25,111 nucleotides of DNA, from contig DATGHS010000065.1 in NCBI GenBank assembly GCA_035307785.1, positions 1-25,111 on the forward strand, in the 5' to 3' direction. Below the pieces are notes generated by a model. It searched no databases. It saw only the letters and a list, made by a program, of their open reading frames with translations, and had not been told where the DNA came from. Below, piece after piece: positions 7,447 to 14,931 of the stretch. The position numbers and the translations under genes were made by a program. Positions within the stretch are counted from its first letter, which is position 1. Each line of letters starts with the position of its first letter. The DNA comes from DATGHS01 sp035307785. GTDB taxonomy: Bacteria; Planctomycetota; Planctomycetia; Gemmatales; Gemmataceae.

Positions 7447-7689
7447 CTATTTCGATCCGCTCGCCGCGGAGCCTGTTGGCTCAACGGCGGTGACATGTAG
7501 CAAGGAACAAATCCGTACATCGGCCGGCACTCCTTCATCGGTTTCACCGACACCGACAAAGATGTCCGTTCGAGAAAGCCAAGCCATTTCTGGATGTCGC
7601 ACTTCGTACGTCTGTCCACTCGACATAACCAGTCGAAATGGCTGAAACGGTCTTTTGGTCAGAAGATCACGAAAAGTTTGAAGAGTCAT
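7447..7689 (-). CDS. Conserved planctomycete small hypothetical protein (80 aa)
   Basis: This small soluble protein opens MTLQTFRDLLTKRPFQPFRL, then VMSSGQTYEVRHPEMAWLSRTDIFVGVGETDEGVPADVR and ICSLLHVTAVEPT. I recognise the pattern 'LL-x-RPFxPFR...SG-x-x-YEVRHPE-x-x-W...ICSLLH' as a recurrent short protein of planctomycetes and some other bacteria, with no assigned function. The predicted shape is an N-terminal helix followed by an SH3-like run of beta strands. The start ATG 7689 is where the conservation begins; longer in-frame starts run into the amidotransferase gene. A strong promoter with only six bases between the -10 and the ATG lies directly upstream, so the mRNA is probably leaderless, and I see no Shine-Dalgarno sequence positioned for it. 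Confidence 0.72.
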   Translation of the reverse strand: MTLQTFRDLLTKRPFQPFRLVMSSGQTYEVRHPEMAWLSRTDIFVGVGETDEGVPADVRICSLLHVTAVEPTGSAASGSK

Positions 7690-7695
7690 ACTGAG

Positions 7696-7724
7696 ATTAT
7701 ACCTTGATATCTGAAACCTGTCAC
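7696..7724 (-). promoter_or_regulatory. Sigma-70-type promoter for the 80-aa protein gene
   Basis: On the minus strand, GTGACA (7719-7724, five of six matches to TTGACA) is followed by a 17-base spacer and a perfect TATAAT (7696-7701). The ATG of the small gene begins six bases after the -10 box, so transcription would start at or next to the A of the ATG. The -35 box overlaps the TGA stop of the upstream amidotransferase gene, giving the small gene its own transcription unit. Confidence 0.65.
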
Positions 7725-8314
7725 CGGGCTGCTTGCCCGACTTTGATTTCCAAAAAATTTCCCAGCAGCTTCGGCCCCTCCAGCGTGAGGAAGCTCTCGG
7801 GATGGAACTGCACGCCATGCAGCGGCCATGCTTTATGCCGCACGCCCATAATTTCGCCTTCGTCGGTCCACGCGGAGATTACGAAATCCGGATTGTTCCA
7901 GGTTTCGCGTTTGATGACCAGGCTGTGGTAGCGCGTGGCCTCAAACGGGTTCTGCAAGCCGCGAAAGACGCCTTGGTTGTCGTGATGGATCGGCGACGTT
8001 TTGCCATGCATGATCCGGTAGTTGCGAATCACTTCGCCGCCAAAAACGTGACCGATGCACTGATGACCCAGGCACACGCCCAACAGCGGCGTTGTCGGTG
8101 CAAAGCGTTCGAGAATGGCGTTGGAGACCCCAGCCTCATTCGGCGTACACGGACCAGGCGAAATGATGATGTGGCTCGGCGTCAACTCCGCCACTCGCTC
8201 CGGCGTTATTTGATCGTTGCGGAAGACCTGCATATCCAAGTGCGGGTCCAGCTCGCCGAGCCGTTGCACGAGGTTGTAGGTGAAGGAGTCGTAGTTGTCG
8301 ATGAGGAGAATCAT
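7721..8314 (-). CDS. pabA/trpG: Anthranilate/aminodeoxychorismate synthase glutamine amidotransferase subunit
   Basis: This 197-residue class I glutamine amidotransferase releases ammonia from glutamine for a chorismate-using partner (TrpE for tryptophan or PabB for folate). It has ILLIDNYDSFTYNLVQ at the start, SPGPCTP (52-58) of the oxyanion region, the nucleophile Cys81 in GVCLGHQ, and the His171/Glu173 pair in FHPES, giving a complete catalytic triad and the family's usual length. No synthase partner is adjacent, so TrpG and PabA roles cannot be separated; in many bacteria one protein serves both. Four tandem heptamers end one base before the start codon and occupy the place of a ribosome binding site. 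The stop overlaps the promoter of the downstream small gene. Confidence 0.92.
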   Translation of the reverse strand: MILLIDNYDSFTYNLVQRLGELDPHLDMQVFRNDQITPERVAELTPSHIIISPGPCTPNEAGVSNAILERFAPTTPLLGVCLGHQCIGHVFGGEVIRNYRIMHGKTSPIHHDNQGVFRGLQNPFEATRYHSLVIKRETWNNPDFVISAWTDEGEIMGVRHKAWPLHGVQFHPESFLTLEGPKLLGNFLEIKVGQAAR

Positions 8315-8315
8315 T

Positions 8316-8343
8316 GGAGTCAGGAGTCAGGAGTCAGGAGTCA
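8316..8343. repeat. Four perfect tandem heptamers directly before trpG/pabA
   Basis: GGAGTCA is repeated four times without error on the plus strand (TGACTCC on the mRNA side). It is followed by a degenerate copy, GATGAGTC. One base separates the array from the ATG of the amidotransferase gene. The transcript here carries ACUCC, which resembles the anti-Shine-Dalgarno rather than the Shine-Dalgarno sequence. Such heptamer arrays can change copy number by slipped-strand mispairing. Confidence 0.9.
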
Positions 8344-8392
8344 GATGAGTCCTCTTTGTCGAACGCGGCTTGTCAGACTCCCGATTCCTGGT

Positions 8393-8680
8393 TCACCCTT
8401 GCCGCGCCGGCAGCGGTTGGGCGCTGTTGACGGTGCTGTCGTACTTCGCCTTGGCTTCCGCCGGATCCAGGCGGGTCAGGCAATCGGCCGAGGCGGTTAT
8501 ATCATACCAGGCGCCGTCGGCGAAATCGACCAGCGCTTTGCCGCTCCAGTTCACTGTGACCACACGGCCCACGCGGCCAGCAAAGCGCTTCAACTCGGGC
8601 CGCTCGGCGTTGACCTGAACGTACTGATCCGTCCACTCGGATTTCAGGTTTTCGATTTGCTCGGGCGTTGGGGTAATCAT
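8393..8680 (-). CDS. Conserved small hypothetical protein (95 aa)
   Basis: The protein begins MITPTPEQIENLKSEWTDQY and continues with VNAERPELKRFAGRVGRVVTVNWSGKALVDFADGAWYDI. The alternation of short strands with RFAGRVGRVVTVN and ALVDF suggests a small SH3/KOW-like barrel after an N-terminal helix. I recall similar short planctomycete proteins starting MITPTPEQ but know no function. AGGGA sits seven bases before the ATG, a clear ribosome binding site. It lies 32 bases downstream of the TIM-barrel gene on the same strand and is probably co-transcribed with it; the amidotransferase gene follows after 78 bases. Confidence 0.68.
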   Translation of the reverse strand: MITPTPEQIENLKSEWTDQYVQVNAERPELKRFAGRVGRVVTVNWSGKALVDFADGAWYDITASADCLTRLDPAEAKAKYDSTVNSAQPLPARQG

Positions 8681-8712
8681 GGTAATCCCTGCTAGGCCGC
8701 AAGCGGCCTTTG

Positions 8713-9705
8713 CTACTTGAACGCGTCCCGGTCTTCCGGCAACGCTGTTTCAAAATCCAGTCGTTTGACAAACTTGCACGCATCTTCAGCGCCGGCATCG
8801 CGGCTCATGCCGGGGTCCTTCCAGTCTACCGAAAGGGCGCCGTCGTAACCGACGTAATTGAGCGCGCGGATGATGCCTTCCCAATCAATGCCGCCGTGGC
8901 CCGGGCTGCGGAAGTCCCAGCCACGGCGAGGATCGCCGCACGGCAAGTATGAATTCAGAATGCCGCTACGGCCGTTCAACGTCAAGGCCGCGTCTTTCAC
9001 GTGCACGTGGAATATCCGGTCCGAAAAACGATGAAGGAACTCCACCGGATCGACGCCTTGCCAATGCAAATGGCTGGGGTCAAAGAGAAAGCCGAACTCC
9101 TCGCGGCCGTGCAGCGCATCCAGGGCCATTTCCGCGCTGTAAATGTCGAAGGCCATCTGGCCCGGATGCACTTCCAGGGCAAAGCGGACACTAGTCTCTC
9201 GGCAAACATCGAGGATTGGATTCCACTGCTGGGCGAAAACCTGGAACGCTTCGGCCACCTCGTGGGTGGAAAAGGCCGGCCAGCCACTAATGGCCGCCCA
9301 TAGCGGCGAACCAGAAAAGCCCGCGACGACGCCGGCCCCGAGTTTCTGGGCCGCGCGGATGGTGGCCATCAGTTCCTCGGCCGCCCGCTGTTGGACTCCC
9401 TTAGGCTTGCCGTCGCCCCAAACATAATCGGGCAGCAGCGGTTGATGGCGGGGAGTGATCGGATCGCTCACCGCCTGGCCCACGCGATGATTGCTAATGA
9501 TGGGAACTTGGAGGTCGTGGCGGGCCAACAGGTCAAGGCGCTCGGAGCAATAGTCGCTATCGTCGGCCGCGCGCTGTACCTCCAGGTGATCGCCCCAGCA
9601 GGCCAATTCCAGGCCTGCATAGCCCCAGTCGGCGGCCCGGGCCACTAATTCCGCCAGCGGCAAATCCGTCCAGGGGCCGCTGAACAGCAGCACGGGTCGG
9701 GCCAT
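8713..9705 (-). CDS. Sugar phosphate isomerase/epimerase-like TIM-barrel protein (AP endonuclease 2 fold)
   Basis: This 330-residue protein belongs to the xylose-isomerase-like TIM-barrel superfamily, which includes IolE, hydroxypyruvate isomerase and endonuclease IV relatives. It starts with PVLLFSGPWTDLPLAELVARAADWGYAGLEL. Likely metal ligands are E178 (FALEVHPG), D209 and H212 (FDPSHLHWQG), H235 (FHVHVKDA) and the acidic strand end SVDWKDPG (about 292-299). The HGGIDWEGIIRALNYVGYDGALSV segment is typical of planctomycete members annotated as sugar phosphate isomerases/epimerases. The substrate is unknown; an epimerase or isomerase acting on sugars or inositol derivatives is likely. GGAGGA lies just before the ATG. 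It heads a minus-strand cluster and is divergent from the kinase gene. Confidence 0.85.
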   Translation of the reverse strand: MARPVLLFSGPWTDLPLAELVARAADWGYAGLELACWGDHLEVQRAADDSDYCSERLDLLARHDLQVPIISNHRVGQAVSDPITPRHQPLLPDYVWGDGKPKGVQQRAAEELMATIRAAQKLGAGVVAGFSGSPLWAAISGWPAFSTHEVAEAFQVFAQQWNPILDVCRETSVRFALEVHPGQMAFDIYSAEMALDALHGREEFGFLFDPSHLHWQGVDPVEFLHRFSDRIFHVHVKDAALTLNGRSGILNSYLPCGDPRRGWDFRSPGHGGIDWEGIIRALNYVGYDGALSVDWKDPGMSRDAGAEDACKFVKRLDFETALPEDRDAFK

Positions 9706-9859
9706 GATTCCTCCAAGAGCACTGATTTCCGGACGAGTGTCGAGCTTGCGCCGCGAGGCTCGCCATTCACATCTCCTTCACTATCGTTCTGCTACTTTAG
9801 AGGATTATCAGGCTCCGGACTACTACTCGGGCGGCCGCTCGGGGACGCATCAAATCGGT

Positions 9860-9888
9860 TTGCCCGGTTTCCCTTTTCGTCCCATAAT
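9860..9888 (+). promoter_or_regulatory. Candidate sigma-70-type promoter for the kinase gene
   Basis: TTGCCC (9860-9865, four of six) is followed by a 17-base spacer and CATAAT (9883-9888, five of six), about 70 bases before the kinase start. It lies in the divergent region between the TIM-barrel gene and the kinase. The match is moderate and the only support is position and spacing. Confidence 0.35.
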
Positions 9889-9958
9889 CATATTGGGAGC
9901 AATTCGAGAATAAGACCGCCGGTGCGGAGCGCCAGGCCGCCTTCATGTGAGCCCAGAC

Positions 9959-11647
9959 ATGGAAGAGACCCAGAAATCCACGTTGCCTGCCGCAGCCGGC
10001 CAGGCTGTCGCGCCAGAATCGGAAGAAGACTGGAGCGGCCGCACGCTGGGCGAATTTGTGATCATTCGGCGGCTGGGCAAGGGCGGCATGGGGCAAGTCT
10101 ACCTGGCCGAGCAACTGTCTCTGAAACGCAAGGTCGCGCTGAAAATCCTTCGCCCCGAACTCGCCGCCAATCAGACGTCGCTGAAGCGCTTCCGCGCGGA
10201 AGCCGAGAACGTGGCCAAGCTCACGCACGCAAACATCGTGCAGATTTACGCCATCGGCGAGCAGGACGGCATGCCGTACATGGCCCTCGAATATGTCGAG
10301 GGCCGCAATCTGCGCGATTACATCAGTCGCAAGGGGCCGCCAGAGTTGCCGGTTTGCCTCAGCATCATGCGGCAGATTGCTTCAGCCCTTGCCCGCGCCG
10401 CCGAGCAAGGCTTCGTACACCGGGACATTAAGCCCGAGAACATCTTACTCACGCGCAAGGGCGAGGTGAAAGTGGCTGACTTCGGCCTGTCGCGCTGTTT
10501 TCAAGAGACGGGTGCCGCGCCCAATCTGACCCAGTCGGGCATCGCCATGGGCACACCCCTGTACATGAGCCCGGAACAAGTGCAAGGTAAGCCCGTCGAT
10601 CAGCGCACCGACATTTATTCCTTCGGCGTAACCTGCTATCACATGCTGGCAGGCGAGCCGCCTTTTCGCGGCAACACGGCGTTCGACGTGGCGATCAAGC
10701 ATGTGGCCGATGAGCCTCCACCGCTGGCTTCCTTTCGCCCGGACCTGCCGGCCGATTTGTGCGCTGTCGTCCACAAGATGATGGCGAAGAAGCCCGAAGA
10801 CCGCTACCAGAATTGCCGCGACATTCTGCGCGATCTGGCCAGGCTACGCGAGAACCCTGGCGGCACGAACGAACCCCTTCCCGTGCCGAGTTCAGCGGTC
10901 GTGAAATCCGCTTCGCAGGCTACATTGAATTCAGGTCAAACAGCAACATTCAACCCGGCGACGCCGAAGGGATCGCAGTCCAATCGCTGGGTGCTCTGGA
11001 CACTAGTTGGAATCATACTCGTCGGGATGCTCGCAGGCGGGATCACGGTGCGATTGCTGAAGAACCGGCTGTTTCCGCCTGCGCCGGACAAACTGCAAGC
11101 CACTCCGCCTCCGCCGGTTCAGCCGTTGGTCACGAATGAAGAGCGCCTAGCCCGCGAACTAGCCGATTACAATGCAGATCCCAACGCCCGTGACATGTCT
11201 TCGATGGAACGCGGCATGAACGCCCAAATTGATTTAGCCGCATATTATTTTAGGAAGAACCAGATCGATGATGCCGAAAAGCTGTTCCGCAGCTTGATGG
11301 AGCGGAATTATCACGACAAGCCGCCGGGCGCCGCGGAGCATCCGTACCGCATTCTGGGGCGATTCGGCTTGGCACTGGTATTGGCGTGGCACGACAAGGC
11401 CAAGCAATCGCTCGACCAACTAACTCCTATCGTCGCGCCGTTGCAACTGATTCCCAACGGCTTGCATCTCCAGGGCATTCCGGTGCCGGTAAACAATCCC
11501 GAAATGCGCCGGCTTCTTGCCGAAGCGCTGAACCGCGACGCCAAGAATCTGAAGAAGGAAAAATTAGAGCCCCCATATCTGGATGCATTGCGCAAACCGC
11601 CGGCCTACCTGGAACCGAAAAAGCCCATCGGCAAGAAAGACAAATAG
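9959..11647 (+). CDS. Transmembrane Ser/Thr protein kinase (Hanks/PknB type)
   Basis: This is a 562-residue protein. The kinase domain (about 33-300) is complete: glycine loop GKGGMG (40-45), lysine in VALKIL (K62), catalytic HRDIKPEN (154-161), DFG (174-176) and the SPE end of the activation loop (204-206). The DQRTDIYSFGV segment and an arginine in PEDRYQ also belong to the domain. A Pro/Ser/Thr-rich juxtamembrane stretch precedes one transmembrane helix (about 344-367). A periplasm-facing C-terminus follows, with an Ala/Leu-rich helical repeat resembling a TPR (AYYFRKNQIDDAEKLFRSLM) and a Pro/Lys-rich tail. Such kinases sense envelope signals and phosphorylate cytoplasmic Ser/Thr targets. 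ATG 9959 is chosen; an in-frame GTG at 9947 would add four residues. It converges with the next gene, with 22 bases between stops. Confidence 0.95.
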   Translation: MEETQKSTLPAAAGQAVAPESEEDWSGRTLGEFVIIRRLGKGGMGQVYLAEQLSLKRKVALKILRPELAANQTSLKRFRAEAENVAKLTHANIVQIYAIGEQDGMPYMALEYVEGRNLRDYISRKGPPELPVCLSIMRQIASALARAAEQGFVHRDIKPENILLTRKGEVKVADFGLSRCFQETGAAPNLTQSGIAMGTPLYMSPEQVQGKPVDQRTDIYSFGVTCYHMLAGEPPFRGNTAFDVAIKHVADEPPPLASFRPDLPADLCAVVHKMMAKKPEDRYQNCRDILRDLARLRENPGGTNEPLPVPSSAVVKSASQATLNSGQTATFNPATPKGSQSNRWVLWTLVGIILVGMLAGGITVRLLKNRLFPPAPDKLQATPPPPVQPLVTNEERLARELADYNADPNARDMSSMERGMNAQIDLAAYYFRKNQIDDAEKLFRSLMERNYHDKPPGAAEHPYRILGRFGLALVLAWHDKAKQSLDQLTPIVAPLQLIPNGLHLQGIPVPVNNPEMRRLLAEALNRDAKNLKKEKLEPPYLDALRKPPAYLEPKKPIGKKDK

Positions 11648-11669
11648 CAACCGCATGGCTTGGCCCAGC

Positions 11670-12272
11670 TCACGAAATCTCCGTCACCGGCAACTTTGCC
11701 AGTCCCCCGCTCAGGACGAACATGCCCTCGTGCAAGAAACAGACGGTGTCGAAAGGCGGCGACATCTCGGGGCAGAGCGAAGCCGCCAAAGAGTTGATCC
11801 CATTCACGAGCGCCGCAATCCCCAGGATGCCCGACTTGCGCACCGCCATGCCTTCCGGCGACTCGTAAATGCGGTCGAACAAGCCATTCAGCAAATCATC
11901 CGGATAGCTGTGCGCCCCGGGCTCATCGCGGCGCACATGAGCGAACTCGCAGACATCTAACCTGGCTTTTCCATCGACCCGATACACGACAAAGATGCGC
12001 GAATCCGCCGCTTTATTGACCGCCAAGTCCAGCAATTCCGGCACCAGTTTCTCGGTTGGTAGCTTTAACTTCGCGGCGGCATTGAAGACCTTCAGGTAGC
12101 TTGTGAATTCACCCACGCCGGCTGCAATCACGTCGTCGCTGATCTGAAACAGCTTGTGGGTGCTCGCCCGGACCTTGGCAAAGCGCTTCTCCGCCACCGG
12201 TGTCTTGAAGGCAACAGTGTCGGTGGAGATGACAAACCCTTGTGTGCATTGCACGACGACGATGCTAGACAT
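11670..12272 (-). CDS. Proteasome-like (Ntn-hydrolase fold) protein, unclassified
   Basis: This is a 200-residue protein without signal peptide or membrane segment. Its start, SSIVVVQCTQGFVISTDT, lines up with the first beta strands of HslV and 20S beta subunits without gaps up to the conserved acidic residue at mature position 17. If Met1 is removed, Ser2 occupies the place of the nucleophile Thr1. HKLFQISDDVIAAGVGEF then resembles the strand carrying Lys33, and KLFQI also occurs in the Thermoplasma beta subunit as I remember it. The loop in between is about six residues longer. The helical part follows (LGIAALVNGINSLAASL) and a last strand, FDTVCFLHEGMF. The usual D-x-x-S near mature position 166 is not evident, so catalysis is uncertain. 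ATG 12272 has GTGAGG before it; a longer open frame to 12491 lacks support. Confidence 0.6.
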   Translation of the reverse strand: MSSIVVVQCTQGFVISTDTVAFKTPVAEKRFAKVRASTHKLFQISDDVIAAGVGEFTSYLKVFNAAAKLKLPTEKLVPELLDLAVNKAADSRIFVVYRVDGKARLDVCEFAHVRRDEPGAHSYPDDLLNGLFDRIYESPEGMAVRKSGILGIAALVNGINSLAASLCPEMSPPFDTVCFLHEGMFVLSGGLAKLPVTEIS

Positions 12273-12597
12273 ATGAACCTCACCATAGTGCTTGGACGAA
12301 TTGTCGTTTTTGGCTGCGGCCGCCGCCACGAATTGCCTTCCGAAGGGCCCCCAGGTCGAAAACGACGGCGCCAACACGTTCAAGTCGGCCGCGTAAGCGC
12401 TGCAGCCGGCTGCGCTAACCTGGGCCAATTGTAGCAAGCGGGCAAGGAACCGACGCGAATTATTATCTGACGCCTGATGCCGCTGTTGCACCGCTCGGCC
12501 AACCTATACATGCCCGGGGCGTTGGCAGACGCTGTGCCGGCGAAACGGTGGAACGGCTGTTGCGGCAGATCCATAACAGCGCCCGCCTTTACTCGGC
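12273..12597. other. Divergent intergenic region without a recognisable gene
   Basis: These 325 bases separate the proteasome-like gene from the ArsR operon promoter. The short open frames here look like chance frames in GC-rich DNA. A 12-base self-complementary GCAGCCGGCTGC is present near 12410. I find no convincing promoter for the proteasome-like gene and no RNA gene. Confidence 0.5.
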
Positions 12598-12625
12598 TTG
12601 ACTTGTTCCGCTGTCATGCTATATT
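12598..12625 (+). promoter_or_regulatory. Promoter of the arsR-sulP operon
   Basis: TTGACT (12598-12603, five of six) and TATATT (12620-12625, five of six) are separated by 16 bases. The -10 box overlaps the palindromic operator, and the ArsR start codon lies about 57 bases downstream. The local AT-rich stretch stands out against its GC-rich surroundings. Confidence 0.65.
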
Positions 12626-12640
12626 CGATTATTCGAATAT
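12621..12640. promoter_or_regulatory. Palindromic ArsR/SmtB-type operator
   Basis: Perfect arms ATATTCGA (12621-12628) and TCGAATAT (12633-12640) flank four bases. TATTCGA-type half sites are typical of ArsR/SmtB operators. The site covers the end of the -10 box and the transcription start, so bound repressor would block RNA polymerase. Autoregulation by the ArsR protein encoded just downstream is the simplest reading. Confidence 0.75.
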
Positions 12641-12682
12641 TGGCAAGCTGCACAAGAAGCGTAGACGGCGAGGAGGAAGGCG

Positions 12683-13039
12683 ATGCCGGACTCAATGCGG
12701 CAATTCAAGGCGGGCATCTTTCAGGCTCTGGGCCACCCAACACGGGTCGCCATTGCCGAATACCTGAGTTACGGCGAGATGTCGGTGGGGCAATTGTGCG
12801 AAAAGATCGGCATCGAACAGGCCAATGCATCGCAGCACCTTGCCGTCTTGCGGAACAAGCACCTCGTCGAGACGCGCAAGGAGGGTAACCAAATCTTCTA
12901 CCGGCTCGGCGACCCCATCCTGGGCGAAGTGCTGGCGAAGATGCGGGAGTATTTCTTCGCACACATGGCCGAGGCGATGGAGACGCTGCGGTTGGAGAAG
13001 CAGCAGGCGAAGAAGGCCGAGCAGGAGGTTGGGCGATGA
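12683..13039 (+). CDS. ArsR-family winged-helix transcriptional repressor
   Basis: This 118-residue protein starts FKAGIFQALGHPTRVAIAEYL and has the ArsR helix-turn-helix MSVGQLCEKIGIEQANASQHLAVLRN (33-58), then the wing VETRKEGNQIFYRLGDP (62-78) and a charged C-terminal helix. The classical metal site ELCVCDL is absent; only one cysteine (Cys39) is present in the whole protein. It therefore does not look like a typical arsenic/cadmium sensor, nor a two-cysteine persulfide sensor of the SqrR/BigR type. AGGAGGA lies at the ideal distance before the ATG. The stop overlaps the SulP start (ATGA), and a promoter with an overlapping palindrome lies upstream, so it probably represses its own operon. 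The inducing ligand is unknown. Confidence 0.93.
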   Translation: MPDSMRQFKAGIFQALGHPTRVAIAEYLSYGEMSVGQLCEKIGIEQANASQHLAVLRNKHLVETRKEGNQIFYRLGDPILGEVLAKMREYFFAHMAEAMETLRLEKQQAKKAEQEVGR

Positions 13040-14757
13040 AGCGAGGCAAGATGCCGAAGTTGATTGAGTCGTTGCGAGGCTACAACCTCAAGACGTTTGT
13101 TTCGGACCTGATCGCCGGGTTGACCGTCGGGCTCGTCGCTTTGCCGCTGGCGATGGCGTTCGCCATCGCATCCGGCGTCCCGCCCCAGGCTGGCCTGTAC
13201 ACTGCGGTCGTTGCCGGCTTCCTCATCTCGGCGCTCGGCGGTTCGAAAACGCAGATCGGTGGGCCGACCGGAGCGTTCGTAGTGATCGTCTTCGGCATCG
13301 TCGCCCAGCACGGGTTCAACGGGCTTTTGGTCTGCACGGTCATGGCCGGCGTCATGCTCCTGGTCCTGGGGCTGACCGGCCTTGGAACGGTGGTACGGTT
13401 CATTCCCCGGCCCGTGGTCGTGGGGTTCACCAACGGCATCGCGGTCCTTATCGCCAGCACGCAGATCAAGGATTTTTTCGGCCTGCGGATCGAAAATGTG
13501 CCAGGCGATTTCGTGGGGCGAATCGAAGCCATCATCGCGCATTTCCACACGATCTCCCTGCCGACGACACTACTGGCGGCCGGGGCGCTCTGCGTGGTGA
13601 TTGTGTGCATGCGGTTCTTCAAGAAGGTACCCGGCGCCATTGCCGCCCTCCTCATCGGCACTGTCGTGGCGGTGGTTTTTGGCCTGCCGGTCGAAACGAT
13701 AGGAACGCGGTTTGGCGGCATTCCCAGCGGCTTGCCCAGCATCACTGTTCCGCAAGTTCACCGCGACATGATCCCAGTGCTGCTTTCCCCGGCCCTGACG
13801 GTGGCTTTGCTGGGGGCCATCGAGTCGCTGCTGTCGGCTGTGGTTTCTGACCGCATGAGCGGCGACAAGCACAATCCCAACGTCGAACTGGTGGCGCAGG
13901 GGGTCGCGAACATTGCCGCCCCGTTCTTTGGCGGCTTTGCCGCAACCGGGGCCATCGCCCGCACCGCCACGAACATCCGCTCGGGGGCCAAGACTCCGGT
14001 GGCCGGGATGATCCACGCCGTTACCCTGCTGGCCATCCTGCTATTCGCGGCACCGCTTGCCAGCCACATCCCCCTCGCTGTCTTGTCCGCGATCCTGATG
14101 GTCGTCGCTTACAACATGGGCGAGTGGCGCGAAATCCCGAAGCTCATGAAAATGTCGTGGACCACCTCGGCCGTCTGGGCCACGACCTTCGCCCTCACCG
14201 TGTTTGCGGACCTCACGGTAGCAGTAGAATTCGGGATCGTTCTCGCTGCTCTGCTATTCATCCGCAAGGTAGCGATGACCACGACCGTCTCCAAGGTAAC
14301 GAAGCAATACGTTGAAGAGGGCCGTCCGCACGTCTTGCAGGACAAGCACATCCCCGATTACGTCACCGTCGTTCGCATCCAGGGCCCATTCTTGTTCGGG
14401 GTATCCGAGAAGTTGTCGAGTATTACCGACCACGTCAAGGAGCTCCCGCCGGTCGTCATTTTGCGGCTGCGAAACATGACGGCCATCGACGCCACCGGCC
14501 TGCTCGCGCTGGAAGATCTTGCCGACAAGTTGCACGCCACCGGCCGCAACCTCATCCTGTGTGACGCGCTGCCCCAACCGGCCAAAATGATGCGGCAGGC
14601 CGGGTTTGAGCACCACGTGGGGCGGGAGAATATCTTACCGCACTTCAAGGCGGCGCTGGAGCGGGCCAAGTCCGTGTACGAGAAGTACACGCACAACGGC
14701 ACGGCCGGACCGTCGACCCCGCTGGCTGCGGCTTTGGACGGTCAGCACAGAAAATAG
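13036..14757 (+). CDS. SulP-family anion permease with STAS domain
   Basis: This 573-residue inner-membrane transporter begins with the family's N-terminal segment (NLKTFVSDLIAGLTVGLVALPLAMAFAIASGVPPQAGLY). It continues with about ten to twelve hydrophobic helices, including GGSKTQIGGPTGAFVVIV and the PALTVALLGAIESLLSAVVSDRMSG helix, whose ESLLSA is a SulP hallmark. The C-terminal STAS domain (about 430-550) carries VVILRLRNMTAIDATGLLALEDL. SulP proteins move sulfate, bicarbonate or other anions by proton or sodium symport or by exchange; the substrate cannot be read from sequence. Translation is coupled to the arsR gene by an ATGA overlap, with GGAGG just upstream, so expression is likely controlled by that repressor. 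ArsR-SulP pairs occur in several bacterial groups. Confidence 0.95.
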   Translation: MKRGKMPKLIESLRGYNLKTFVSDLIAGLTVGLVALPLAMAFAIASGVPPQAGLYTAVVAGFLISALGGSKTQIGGPTGAFVVIVFGIVAQHGFNGLLVCTVMAGVMLLVLGLTGLGTVVRFIPRPVVVGFTNGIAVLIASTQIKDFFGLRIENVPGDFVGRIEAIIAHFHTISLPTTLLAAGALCVVIVCMRFFKKVPGAIAALLIGTVVAVVFGLPVETIGTRFGGIPSGLPSITVPQVHRDMIPVLLSPALTVALLGAIESLLSAVVSDRMSGDKHNPNVELVAQGVANIAAPFFGGFAATGAIARTATNIRSGAKTPVAGMIHAVTLLAILLFAAPLASHIPLAVLSAILMVVAYNMGEWREIPKLMKMSWTTSAVWATTFALTVFADLTVAVEFGIVLAALLFIRKVAMTTTVSKVTKQYVEEGRPHVLQDKHIPDYVTVVRIQGPFLFGVSEKLSSITDHVKELPPVVILRLRNMTAIDATGLLALEDLADKLHATGRNLILCDALPQPAKMMRQAGFEHHVGRENILPHFKAALERAKSVYEKYTHNGTAGPSTPLAAALDGQHRK

Positions 14758-14931
14758 AAACAGGTTTAGTTGACGGCGCGGCGCATCTACCCATTTCGCA
14801 ATCAGTTCAAACAATCGTGGCCAGCGGACTAAGGAATGCGCTTGCGTTCCACGCCAGTTGCGGTTATCAGCCTGCTGCACAGATATTGCACACAATGCGG
14901 AATTGCGTCGCGCAACGACTGGGGGAACGTT

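Noticed and set aside
8316..8343. CRISPR-like array
   Set aside because: The units are seven bases long and directly contiguous, with no spacers, and no cas gene is in the window.
5729..9705. A sugar catabolic operon joining the two TIM-barrel proteins
   Set aside because: The two genes are on opposite strands, are four kilobases apart and are separated by unrelated genes; shared fold alone does not make a pathway.
12683..13039. Arsenic resistance regulator
   Set aside because: The protein is in the ArsR family, but the ELCVCDL metal site is missing and no arsenite pump or arsenate reductase is adjacent.
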